From Treponema sp. (GTDB lineage Bacteria; Spirochaetota; Spirochaetia; Treponematales; Breznakiellaceae), in NCBI GenBank assembly GCA_031278755.1, contig JAITJV010000120.1, positions 1-13,687 of the forward strand: 13,687 nt of DNA. The letters are read 5' to 3'. Of this stretch, positions 6,002 through 12,851 are shown piece after piece (position 1 is the first letter of the stretch; each line of letters opens with the position of its first letter). The notes beneath the pieces are model-generated. The model was not told the origin of the DNA, ran no database searches, and worked only from the letters and a program-made list of their open reading frames with translations. The position numbers and the translations under genes were made by a program.

Positions 6002-7605
6002 ACAATCAACTGCCGGGAACCGGAACGGCGGGGATCTTCTCCCATCCCTTTGTACTTTTTACCCTGCTTCTTCTTGCGCCCTTTATAACCGCCTGGCTGC
6101 TCCGCGAACGCAAACTGCGCGCCGCCGATCCCGCTTTGTTTTCTTCATTTCGTTTTGTTCTTTCAGGCGTCTTTTTCTGGATATTCGCCGCCCTGTCCCT
6201 TGTCGCGCTGGCCGGCCCCCGCTGGGGAATACAGTATGTCGAAGATAATTACCGGGGGCTGGACGCGGTTCTGGCGCTTGACGTATCCCGCAGCATGGAA
6301 GTGGCGGATGTGTCCGGCGGAACGCCGGAAGGTGAATCAAAGCGCGTTTCCCGGCTGGAACAGGGCGCGGCTGTTGCGCTGAAGGCCGTCTCCGCGTGCG
6401 GCGGTATACGTTTCGGCGCGGCGGCGGGCCGCGGCAGGGGCGTATTCGCCGTGCCCCTTACCTGGGACAATGAAGCAATAAACGGCTTCCTTGAAAGCCT
6501 TTCAGACCCGCCGGTTTCGGGTAAAGGTACGAATCTTGAGTCCCTTGTCGACGCCGCCGCGGAAGCGTTTGAAAGCGGCTTCCCCAGCCGGAGAACCATT
6601 GTGCTCATATCCGACGGGGAAGCCTTGACGGGTTCCCTTTCCGGCGCCCTTAACAGGGCGGCGGCAAAGGATATCAGCGTTACGGTCCTTGCCGTCGGAA
6701 CGGAAGAAGGGGGCCCCGTTCCCGGCCTGTACGATGAAGATGAAGTTCCGGTGTACAGCCGCAGGCGGGGGGACGCGCTTCGTTACGCGGCCCAGCGTAC
6801 CGGGGGGATTTTTATTGACGGAAACCGCCGTGACGCGGCCGCCCTCCTTGCCGGCCATCTCCTTTCCCTGGCGCCCGGCCCGTCCGCGGGAGCCGGAGGG
6901 GAACGGCGCGCCGAAACAAAATCGCGGCAGGATTTTTTCGTGATTCTTGCCCTTCTTGCCTTCGGCGCGTCAAAGGCGTGCGTACTCCGCGGGCGCGCAA
7001 AATTTTTCCTTGCCGCTTCCCTTTTCATTCTTTTTACTTCATGTTCACGTTTGCCCGGCAAGCTGTTTGTCATGGAGGGAAACATGTATAATTCCCGGGG
7101 CAGGTACACCGAGGCCTCCGCCGCCTACTTCCGGGCGCTGGAGTATGAGGACGCCGTCCCTTATGCGGAATACGGCCTGGGAACGCTCTGCCTTGCCCTT
7201 GACAAAGGGGACGCCGCGCTGGAACATTTTGCCGCCGCCGGGGAGGCGCTTGAAAAGCTGACGGATAACCGGGAACTTGTCTACCGGATCAGGTATAATA
7301 GAGGTGTGGCCCTGTTTGGAAAGGGCGACTACGCCGCCGCCGCCGCCGCGTTCAGGGAAGCCCTGCAGGTGGACGGCGGCCGTATAGCGGAGAAACGCAA
7401 TCTGGAGTTAAGCCTCCGTTCCGGGCCGGAGGACGGCGGGGGAAAAAACGGACAGGGGGCAGGTTCGGGATCGCCGGAAGAAGATTCGGCGGACGGCGGG
7501 CCTGAAGCGGCCGCGCTTTTTGATTATATAAGACGCAGGGAGAGGGAACAGTGGAAAAGCAGGGAGCGGCCGGACGAGGAAAAATTTTCCGGCCCGGATT
7601 ATTAA
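5998..7605 (+). CDS. batB: BatB-BatC fusion: VWA membrane protein with C-terminal TPR domain
   Basis: A 535-residue protein, longer than usual BatB (about 330 aa). It has two N-terminal membrane helices (about 17-36, 52-72) and a VWA domain (about 87-285) with a complete MIDAS: DVSRS (Asp95, Ser97, Ser99), Thr178 and Asp206. A membrane helix (about 312-330) follows, then a short basic link (RGR) and a second hydrophobic stretch, FFLAASLFILFTSC, ending at Cys349. That stretch looks exactly like a lipoprotein signal with a lipobox. Three TPR-like repeats (about 354-460) follow, then an acidic, Gly-rich tail ending in a helix with ReREQWKS, typical of BatC. The fusion is in one frame with no stop or frameshift. 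Start ATG 5998 overlaps the batA stop, with GGGGG 7 nt upstream. The 3' end overlaps batD by 55 nt. In Borrelia the VWA and TPR parts are separate genes, as I recall. Confidence 0.92.
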   Translation: MNNQLPGTGTAGIFSHPFVLFTLLLLAPFITAWLLRERKLRAADPALFSSFRFVLSGVFFWIFAALSLVALAGPRWGIQYVEDNYRGLDAVLALDVSRSMEVADVSGGTPEGESKRVSRLEQGAAVALKAVSACGGIRFGAAAGRGRGVFAVPLTWDNEAINGFLESLSDPPVSGKGTNLESLVDAAAEAFESGFPSRRTIVLISDGEALTGSLSGALNRAAAKDISVTVLAVGTEEGGPVPGLYDEDEVPVYSRRRGDALRYAAQRTGGIFIDGNRRDAAALLAGHLLSLAPGPSAGAGGERRAETKSRQDFFVILALLAFGASKACVLRGRAKFFLAASLFILFTSCSRLPGKLFVMEGNMYNSRGRYTEASAAYFRALEYEDAVPYAEYGLGTLCLALDKGDAALEHFAAAGEALEKLTDNRELVYRIRYNRGVALFGKGDYAAAAAAFREALQVDGGRIAEKRNLELSLRSGPEDGGGKNGQGAGSGSPEEDSADGGPEAAALFDYIRRREREQWKSRERPDEEKFSGPDY

Positions 7606-8300
7606 CCTTTTTCGTTTTTTTGTGTTTGCCCTTAACCCTTGCCGCCGGGGAATTAACGGTGGTAACCGAAACTTCCCCCGAAAATCCGGCATCAGGATCT
7701 TTGTGGACCTTGATAATCCTTGCGGATCATCCTTCCCCGGATGAGGTTCTTGTGCAGCCCCCCGGGCTGCCCCCGTCCCTGTCCGCCGAGACGATGCGTA
7801 CTTCCGTCCGTATTGTTTCTTCGGAAAACGGCAGCCGGCTCTGGACGGAGGTGATGTACCGTTTTACCGTAAATGGACGGGGGAGGGTCGTTGTGGATCC
7901 TTTTGCGGTAAGCGCCGGCGGGAAAACGGCTGAAACAGCCGCCCTGGTTTTTGATATAGCGGAAGCCGGAAGGAGCCGTGAAACCCTCCGGGAGGCCCTT
8001 GTCTGGGAAGGCCCCGCCGGCCTTGTTCTGGGGCAGGAAGCCCTGTTCATCCTCCGTGCGGCAAAGCCCCCGGATCCCGGGCTTAAGCTCGAACAGTTTC
8101 TTGCGGTTCCGGTTCCCCGGGGCGTCATAATGGAAAGGGACCTTCCCGGCGAAGAGGAAAAGCCGGGCGGCGCGGTGCTCCGCCTGAAGGTGATTCCCCT
8201 TGAGGGGACGGTTTTTGTCCTGCCGGAACAGAACGTTACGGCGGGGGATCGGATTTTTACGGCGCCGGCCCTCCGCGTCCCGATCCGTAAGGGCGACTGA
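7551..8300 (+). CDS. batD: BatD-like secreted beta-domain protein, short form
   Basis: A 249-residue protein with an N-terminal signal (basic residues to about 14, hydrophobic core 16-31, cleavage near LAAG). A BatD-type beta domain follows: a conserved Gly/Pro-rich region with a Tyr-x-Phe strand and a strand-turn-strand leading to VDPFAVSAGGK (about residues 115-125), and then a second beta domain. It ends after a beta strand with no C-terminal membrane helix, whereas typical BatD proteins are twice as long and membrane-anchored. It is therefore probably free in the periplasm or held by an uncleaved signal. Start GTG 7551, with GGGAGAGGG upstream (7538-7546), lies 55 nt inside batB; starting later would cut the signal peptide. 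It is the last gene of the operon and an intrinsic terminator follows 3 nt later. Family assignment is moderately firm and comes partly from context. Confidence 0.85.
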   Translation: MEKQGAAGRGKIFRPGLLTFFVFLCLPLTLAAGELTVVTETSPENPASGSLWTLIILADHPSPDEVLVQPPGLPPSLSAETMRTSVRIVSSENGSRLWTEVMYRFTVNGRGRVVVDPFAVSAGGKTAETAALVFDIAEAGRSRETLREALVWEGPAGLVLGQEALFILRAAKPPDPGLKLEQFLAVPVPRGVIMERDLPGEEEKPGGAVLRLKVIPLEGTVFVLPEQNVTAGDRIFTAPALRVPIRKGD

Positions 8301-8302
8301 GG

Positions 8303-8336
8303 AAATCTCTAAAACTTCAGTTTTTGGAGATTTTTT
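8303..8336 (+). terminator. Intrinsic terminator of the bat operon
   Basis: The arm AAATCTCTAAAAC (8303-8315) pairs with GTTTTTGGAGATTT (8320-8333) across a TTCA loop, giving 13 base pairs (one a G-U) with one bulged T. The stem runs straight into TTT (six T in a row, 8331-8336). It begins 3 nt after the batD stop codon. The stem is A+T-rich, unlike its surroundings, which supports a selected structure. Confidence 0.85.
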
Positions 8337-8370
8337 ACCCCATGGAGAAAGTTGTTTTTGGGAGTGCGGT

Positions 8371-8775
8371 ATGAATTTCGGTGATATTCTGACCCAATGG
8401 GAAAATAAATACGGAGTGTACGACAAGGACGCGGACGCGGCGGCTGCGGACGGCAGGGCCGCTTCCGCCGAAAGACGGAGGAGGCTCCGTGCAAAGAAAC
8501 CGGACGGCGTTATCGACATACACGGCATGACGCAGGAGGAAGCCTCCGCCGCCCTTGAAAATTTTTTCGAAAATTCAAGACGGGAAGGCTATGAAAAAGT
8601 CCTTGTTATACACGGAAAGGGCAATCATTCCGCGGGAGACGCGGTTCTGAAAATTTTCACCAGGGATTTTATTGAACGCTGTCCGTTCGCGGGCGAAAGC
8701 GGCTATTCGGACGCGGCGGGAGGGGGAAGCGGGGCAACGTGGGTTTTGCTGAAAGGGAATCAACGCTCCCGGTAA
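8371..8775 (+). CDS. Small Smr-domain protein
   Basis: A 134-residue protein with a variable Ala/Arg-rich N-terminal part (1-46) and one C-terminal Smr domain. Three family motifs are visible: IDIHG (49-52, His51), the central IHGKG (His81) and GGGSGAT (117-123). Smr domains are found at the C terminus of MutS2 or as free proteins and bind or cut nucleic acid. Recent work ties stand-alone forms to RNA, including handling of stalled ribosomes. Substrate here is unknown; there is no MutS part. Start ATG 8371 has GGGAG (8360-8364) at 6 nt. It lies just after the bat terminator, so it needs its own promoter, which I could not identify with confidence. Its stop (8773-8775) falls inside the last codons of infA on the other strand. 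Nothing suggests it belongs to the Bat system. Confidence 0.9.
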   Translation: MNFGDILTQWENKYGVYDKDADAAAADGRAASAERRRRLRAKKPDGVIDIHGMTQEEASAALENFFENSRREGYEKVLVIHGKGNHSAGDAVLKIFTRDFIERCPFAGESGYSDAAGGGSGATWVLLKGNQRSR

Positions 8776-8984
8776 ATTATCCGCCCTCTGCTTAAATCAT
8801 ACGGCGAAAGCGCGATTCGGACGCGGTCCCCGGGCACGATACGGATATAGTGCTTGCGCATCTTGCCGGAAAGATGGGCAAGGATAAGGTGCCCGTTCTG
8901 GTTGTCAAGCTCCACCCTGAACATGGTATTGGGGAGGGCTTCCCGGACTACTCCTTCAACTTCAATAGCTTCTTCTTTGGCCAC
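8760..8984 (-). CDS. infA: Translation initiation factor IF-1
   Basis: A 74-residue S1-type OB-fold protein. It binds the ribosomal A site during initiation and works with IF-2 and IF-3. The sequence is typical: an N terminus [10 protein letters not shown], the central [20 protein letters not shown] and then MRK, then [21 protein letters not shown] with a short YRER tail; the usual length is 72. The start is GTG 8984-8982, chosen because AAGGAG (8995-8990) stands 5 nt upstream and the known N terminus follows at once. A longer frame extending to 9083 has no family support and would run through the promoter. Transcription comes from a strong consensus-like promoter (9034-9006). It is monocistronic here; its last 16 nt overlap the smr gene tail-to-tail. 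Identification is secure. Confidence 0.97.
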   Translation of the reverse strand: MAKEEAIEVEGVVREALPNTMFRVELDNQNGHLILAHLSGKMRKHYIRIVPGDRVRIALSPYDLSRGRIIYRER

Positions 8985-9005
8985 ACACGCTCCTTCGCAT
9001 AAAAA

Positions 9006-9034
9006 ATAGTAACGGGAAGTCTTCCCTCTGTCAA
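9006..9034 (-). promoter_or_regulatory. Strong sigma-70-like promoter of infA
   Basis: Read on the minus strand, TTGACA (9034-9029) matches the -35 consensus perfectly, and TACTAT (9011-9006) lies 17 nt downstream. Transcription is predicted to start near 8999, giving a leader of about 14 nt in which AAGGAG (8995-8990) is the only element. The spacer holds a perfect inverted repeat, listed separately. Confidence 0.75.
9014..9026. repeat. Perfect 6-1-6 inverted repeat inside the infA promoter spacer
   Basis: GGGAAG (9014-9019), a central T (9020) and CTTCCC (9021-9026) form a perfect 13-bp dyad placed between the -35 and -10 boxes of infA. A protein bound here would block RNA polymerase. No second copy was found in the divergent promoter. 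It could be an operator or chance. Confidence 0.4.
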
Positions 9035-9055
9035 CCGCGCGCGGCGCCCGGTATC

Positions 9056-9084
9056 TTGCCTGTATTTGATTCCTGACGTACAAT
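9056..9084 (+). promoter_or_regulatory. Promoter of the receiver-kinase-phosphatase operon
   Basis: A -35 box TTGCCT (9056-9061) and a -10 box TACAAT (9079-9084) are separated by 17 nt. Transcription would start near 9091, just before the Shine-Dalgarno GGAAG (9094-9098), which is 6 nt from ATG 9105. This is a 14-nt leader like that of divergent infA, and the two -35 boxes lie about 20 nt apart. Confidence 0.6.
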
Positions 9085-9104
9085 GATTAAAATGGAAGTG
9101 CCGT

Positions 9105-10379
9105 ATGAAACAAATACTTATTATTGATGAAACGCCTCTTTTTCGGGAATACCTCCGGATAAAGCTTACGGAAAATGAAATCGAGGTAAGCACCGCGGTA
9201 AACGCGCTTGACGGCGTCGCCAAGATACGGAATTTGATGCCCGATCTTGTCATCATGGATTATCACCTGAGCCGCCAGGGCTGTTTCGAAGTGCTTCAGC
9301 AGAAAAAAAACAACCCCAATACGGTCAAGATACCGGTGATCATCCTTGCGCAGCGCATCGATCAGAAAAAAATACTGGATCTTGTCCCCTTTAACGTAAA
9401 AAAGGTTTTTACCAAGCCGGTAAAAATAGACGCTCTTTTTGTTACCCTGAAGGACATCCTCCAGGTTCCTTTTGCGATAGACGAAAGCCCCGGCATTGTA
9501 GAGGTTCATGTCAACGACGATATTATTTTTATTGAAATCGCGCAGGGGCTTAACCGCGACAAGCTGGATCTGCTCCGCTTTAAAATAGTGGAGCTTATTG
9601 AACTGTACGAAATTCATGTTCCCAAAGTAATAGTTATGATCAGCGACATGAAGCTGGGTTTCGCCGATGCGCCGAACATGAAGAAGCTCCTCGATACGAT
9701 AATGCAGGCGTCCAGGGCGCGGCGGCGCTTTATCCGCCTTCTTACAAGGGATGAATTCGCCCGGCAGTTTATCGAAGAGCAGAAGGAATATTCGGAGATA
9801 GAAGTAGTTTCCAACCTGCAGTACGCCATGGACGGCCTTCTTGCGGAACTGGACAATTCCATGGAATACGCCGAGAAAAAGGCGGAAATAATAAGCGACC
9901 GGGTGCTTTCCGCCGGAAAGGGATCGGCGCCTGAAGAATCCATGGCGCTCCGTTTCGACGCGGAGACAAAGTCCAAACGGCTTGACATCGAAACCATAAG
10001 GGAATCGGTTCAGAACATGAAAATAGCCGTGGTGGACGACGATTTTGTCATTCAGGAGCTTATCAAAAACACCTTCGAGAAAACCGGCGCGCCGGTTGCA
10101 ACTTTTTCGGACGGCGGAGACTACCTTGCCGTCGCCGCGAAAGAACAGTTCGCCCTTGTGTTTCTCGATCTTATGATGCCCGTGGTGGACGGTTTCGCGG
10201 TGCTTAATTCCCTGCGGAACATGGGTGTACAGCCGCCGGTGATAGTGCTTTCGGCGGTTACCCGGCGGGATACGGTGATCAAGGCGTTCCAGATGGGGGT
10301 CAAAAGCTATCTTACCAAGCCCTTAAAGCCTGATGACATTTTCAAAAAAGCCATGGAAATACTCAAGCCGAATTTTTAA
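9105..10379 (+). CDS. Double-receiver response regulator (REC, STAS-like middle, REC)
   Basis: A 424-residue cytosolic protein. The first receiver domain (1-120) has the acidic pair Asp8/Glu9, Asp52 in VIMDYH and Lys104 in FTKPVK, but Ala82 stands where Thr/Ser is expected, so its response may be degenerate. About residues 130-250 alternate strand and helix (IVEVHVNDDIIFIEIAQG, then PKVIVMISDMKLGF, then a long helix and RRFIRLL) in a way that suggests a STAS-like fold; this is inference. A linker rich in Glu/Lys follows. The second receiver (305-424) is canonical: Asp311-313, phosphoacceptor Asp355 in FLDLMMP, Ser in VLSAV and Lys in TKPLK. There is no DNA-binding output domain. Start ATG 9105 has GGAAG at 6 nt. 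Three nt separate it from the hybrid kinase, the obvious partner. Output is probably protein-protein, perhaps a phosphorelay switch. Confidence 0.85.
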   Translation: MKQILIIDETPLFREYLRIKLTENEIEVSTAVNALDGVAKIRNLMPDLVIMDYHLSRQGCFEVLQQKKNNPNTVKIPVIILAQRIDQKKILDLVPFNVKKVFTKPVKIDALFVTLKDILQVPFAIDESPGIVEVHVNDDIIFIEIAQGLNRDKLDLLRFKIVELIELYEIHVPKVIVMISDMKLGFADAPNMKKLLDTIMQASRARRRFIRLLTRDEFARQFIEEQKEYSEIEVVSNLQYAMDGLLAELDNSMEYAEKKAEIISDRVLSAGKGSAPEESMALRFDAETKSKRLDIETIRESVQNMKIAVVDDDFVIQELIKNTFEKTGAPVATFSDGGDYLAVAAKEQFALVFLDLMMPVVDGFAVLNSLRNMGVQPPVIVLSAVTRRDTVIKAFQMGVKSYLTKPLKPDDIFKKAMEILKPNF

Positions 10380-10382
10380 CCT

Positions 10383-12851
10383 ATGGAAGCAAAACGCTAT
10401 TCCAGTCCTTTTTACCGCTTTTTCGCCGAAGGGGCGCTTGCCATGGCGATCGCCGACGCAAAAGGAAAAATAGTTGTTTCCAACAGGAAATTCGGGCGGA
10501 TGCTCGCCTCCCTTGACCGTCCGGATTTCTCCGTATTCACCGGTTCTTTTTCACGCATCCTTAGCGGCGAAGAAAAGGAAATGGTTTTAGAAACGCCGGT
10601 TTACCGGGAGGACGGAGAAAGGGCGCACTGGTTCAAGATTCACGCCTGGTTAATGGAAAAGATGGAAGAAGCGGCGGGGCTTTCCGGACCCTTTGTGGGC
10701 CTTTCCATCGAGGATGAAACCAACGCCAGGGAAGAGGAAGAGCGCCTTCTTGCCGGCAGGGAGATTGCCGAAAAGGCCATGGAGGCGAAGAGCCAGTTCC
10801 TTGCCAACATGAGCCACGAAATACGCACCCCGATACAGACGGTCATAGGCATGACGGAGCTTCTTCAGGACACCGCCCTTGACCGCGAACAGTCCGAATA
10901 TTCCCGGCAGATCAAATTTTCCGCCGAGGTGCTTCTTTCCCTGATAAACGACATCCTTGATTATTCCAAAATAGACGCGGGCAGGATGGAACTTGAGCAT
11001 ACCGATTTTCTGCTGGAAGAAGCCATAGAGCAGGCGGTTGAAATGATCTCCATTGAAGCCCACAGGAAAGGGCTGGAAATCGCCATGGACATTCCCCCTG
11101 AGGTTTCTGTTGTGATGAAAGGCGATCCCAATAAATTCCGCCAGATAGTAATCAACCTTGCAAAGAACGCGGTGAAGTTTACCAAAGAAGGCGGAGTAAC
11201 AATTTCCGCGAAGCGTGCAAGCCTTAAACCCCGTCCTGAAGAATCCGCCGGGCCCGCGGACATACCCGCGGTTGCCGTTTCCGTAGCCGATACGGGCATA
11301 GGGATCAGCGAAGAAGTACGGAGCCGCCTCTTTACCACCTTCATGCAGGCCGACGCTTCCACGACCCGCCGTTTCGGCGGCACCGGTTTGGGCCTCGCGA
11401 TCTCGCGGAACCTTGTGGAGCTTATGCACGGTTCAATTGAGATGGTTCCCAATGAAGGCGGCGGTTCCGTGTTCCGTTTTGTCGTTCCGCTTGAACGTTC
11501 CCTTTCCCTTCCCGAACCGCTTCCCCCTGTTCCCGCGGACAGGGAGTACCGTATCCTTGTTGCCGACGACAGGCCTGAACCGCGCCGCATCATCACGTCC
11601 TATCTGGAAGACATAGGGTATACCGCTGTTGAGGCGGCCGCTTCCGGCGAGGAGGCCCTTGCCGTCCTGCGCTCCGCCGCGGCGGAAGGGCGGCCCTTTG
11701 ATCTTTGCCTTGTTGATTCAATAATGCCCGTTATGGACGGCTGGCGTCTTGCCGCGGAAATCCACAACGACGGCGGCATCAACAATGCCGCTCTTGTTCT
11801 CATGGTTCCCAACGGCATGCTTGGCGCGGATACGAAGATGACCCTTCTTCAATGGTTCAAGGCCTATATCAGCAAGCCGGTCAAACGCCGGGTTCTTGCG
11901 GAAACGGTCTGCATGGTCCTTGGGGAGCCGGTTGCCGAACTGGAAGCCGCCGAAGGGGAAGAAACCGGCCCGTCTTCTTTGCCGTCCGCGGCGGCTTCGA
12001 TTACGCCTGCCGCGGAGGGGGTTCCCCGGGACGGCCCGGCAGCGGGGATCAAGGCCGCGCGGCCCCTTGTCCTTATTGTGGAGGATCATCCGGTAAACCA
12101 AAAACTTTTCGCAATGTTTATGGACAAGCTGGGGTACCCTTCGATTCAGGCCGATGACGGCCTTGACGCGCTGGAAAAGGCCGAGGCAAATTCCCCGGGA
12201 CTCATTTTTATGGATATACAGATGCCCCGCATGAACGGATACGAGGCGGCGGAAACACTGCGGAAACGGGGCTTCAGGCGGCCGGTGATAGCCGTTACCG
12301 CCAGCGCTCTTTCGGATGAGCGGGAACGGTGCATGACCGTTGGTTTTGATGATATTCTGATAAAACCTTTCAAGCGGCCCGATTTGGAAATCATGCTCAA
12401 CAAGTGGGCCGGCGTCCGCCAGGACGGAGAAGCCTGGGGCGTCCCGGCCCGGTCCGCCGCGAAAGCGGACCTGCCGCCCGCCGCCGCGCGGGCTCACGCG
12501 GTTCCTGACGCGGCTGTTTTCGACGCGGCCGATCTGCTTGAAACCTTTATGGGCGATATGAACGCCGTAAGACCGCTCCTGATAAAATTCCTTGAGCGCA
12601 CCGGGGAACAGATTGCGGCGATTCCCGGCATGGCCGAAAAGGAAGACTGGGAGTCCGCCCGGCGGGAGGCCCATACAATCAAGGGAAGCTCCCTTACACT
12701 GAGCGGAAAGGAACTGGGGCAGGCGGCGTCCCGCCTGGAGCTGGCCTTTAAAAATATGGACGAACCGGAGATGAAGGCCGCTTATCCCCCCGTAGCGGAA
12801 GCATTCACCAGATTCAGGGCCGCCGCCCTCGCATTTCTGGAAGACGAATGA
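10383..12851 (+). CDS. Soluble hybrid histidine kinase (PAS, HisKA, HATPase, two REC, HPt)
   Basis: An 822-residue sensor kinase without membrane helices, so its signal is likely cytosolic. An N-terminal PAS-like domain (about 5-118) and a coiled coil (about 118-137) lead to HisKA with His145 in SHEIRTP. The ATPase domain shows the N box (Asn262, NAVKFT), DTGIG (Asp303) and FGGTGLGLA. REC1 (about 386-505) has Asp445 in LVDSIMP and a Lys in SKPVK, but Val sits where the conserved Thr/Ser belongs. REC2 (about 560-680) is canonical, with Asp611 in FMDIQMP, TAS and IKPFK. The C-terminal HPt (about 715-815) has His764 in AHTIKGSS. The relay His145 to Asp611 to His764 to a receiver is the classic BarA/ArcB plan. 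Start ATG 10383 comes 3 nt after the previous stop and lacks a Shine-Dalgarno, suggesting coupling. Its stop overlaps hisJ as ATGA. The ligand is unknown. Confidence 0.94.
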   Translation: MEAKRYSSPFYRFFAEGALAMAIADAKGKIVVSNRKFGRMLASLDRPDFSVFTGSFSRILSGEEKEMVLETPVYREDGERAHWFKIHAWLMEKMEEAAGLSGPFVGLSIEDETNAREEEERLLAGREIAEKAMEAKSQFLANMSHEIRTPIQTVIGMTELLQDTALDREQSEYSRQIKFSAEVLLSLINDILDYSKIDAGRMELEHTDFLLEEAIEQAVEMISIEAHRKGLEIAMDIPPEVSVVMKGDPNKFRQIVINLAKNAVKFTKEGGVTISAKRASLKPRPEESAGPADIPAVAVSVADTGIGISEEVRSRLFTTFMQADASTTRRFGGTGLGLAISRNLVELMHGSIEMVPNEGGGSVFRFVVPLERSLSLPEPLPPVPADREYRILVADDRPEPRRIITSYLEDIGYTAVEAAASGEEALAVLRSAAAEGRPFDLCLVDSIMPVMDGWRLAAEIHNDGGINNAALVLMVPNGMLGADTKMTLLQWFKAYISKPVKRRVLAETVCMVLGEPVAELEAAEGEETGPSSLPSAAASITPAAEGVPRDGPAAGIKAARPLVLIVEDHPVNQKLFAMFMDKLGYPSIQADDGLDALEKAEANSPGLIFMDIQMPRMNGYEAAETLRKRGFRRPVIAVTASALSDERERCMTVGFDDILIKPFKRPDLEIMLNKWAGVRQDGEAWGVPARSAAKADLPPAAARAHAVPDAAVFDAADLLETFMGDMNAVRPLLIKFLERTGEQIAAIPGMAEKEDWESARREAHTIKGSSLTLSGKELGQAASRLELAFKNMDEPEMKAAYPPVAEAFTRFRAAALAFLEDE

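Noticed and set aside
8342..8374. A 10-codon frame (ATG 8342) whose TGA overlaps the smr ATG, as a possible leader peptide
   Set aside because: It has no Shine-Dalgarno, it lies directly after the terminator, and no attenuator-like structure or regulatory codon run is present.
8985..9083. N-terminal extension of IF-1 by 33 codons
   Set aside because: It would cover the infA promoter and Shine-Dalgarno; the 74-residue form starts exactly at the conserved IF-1 N terminus.
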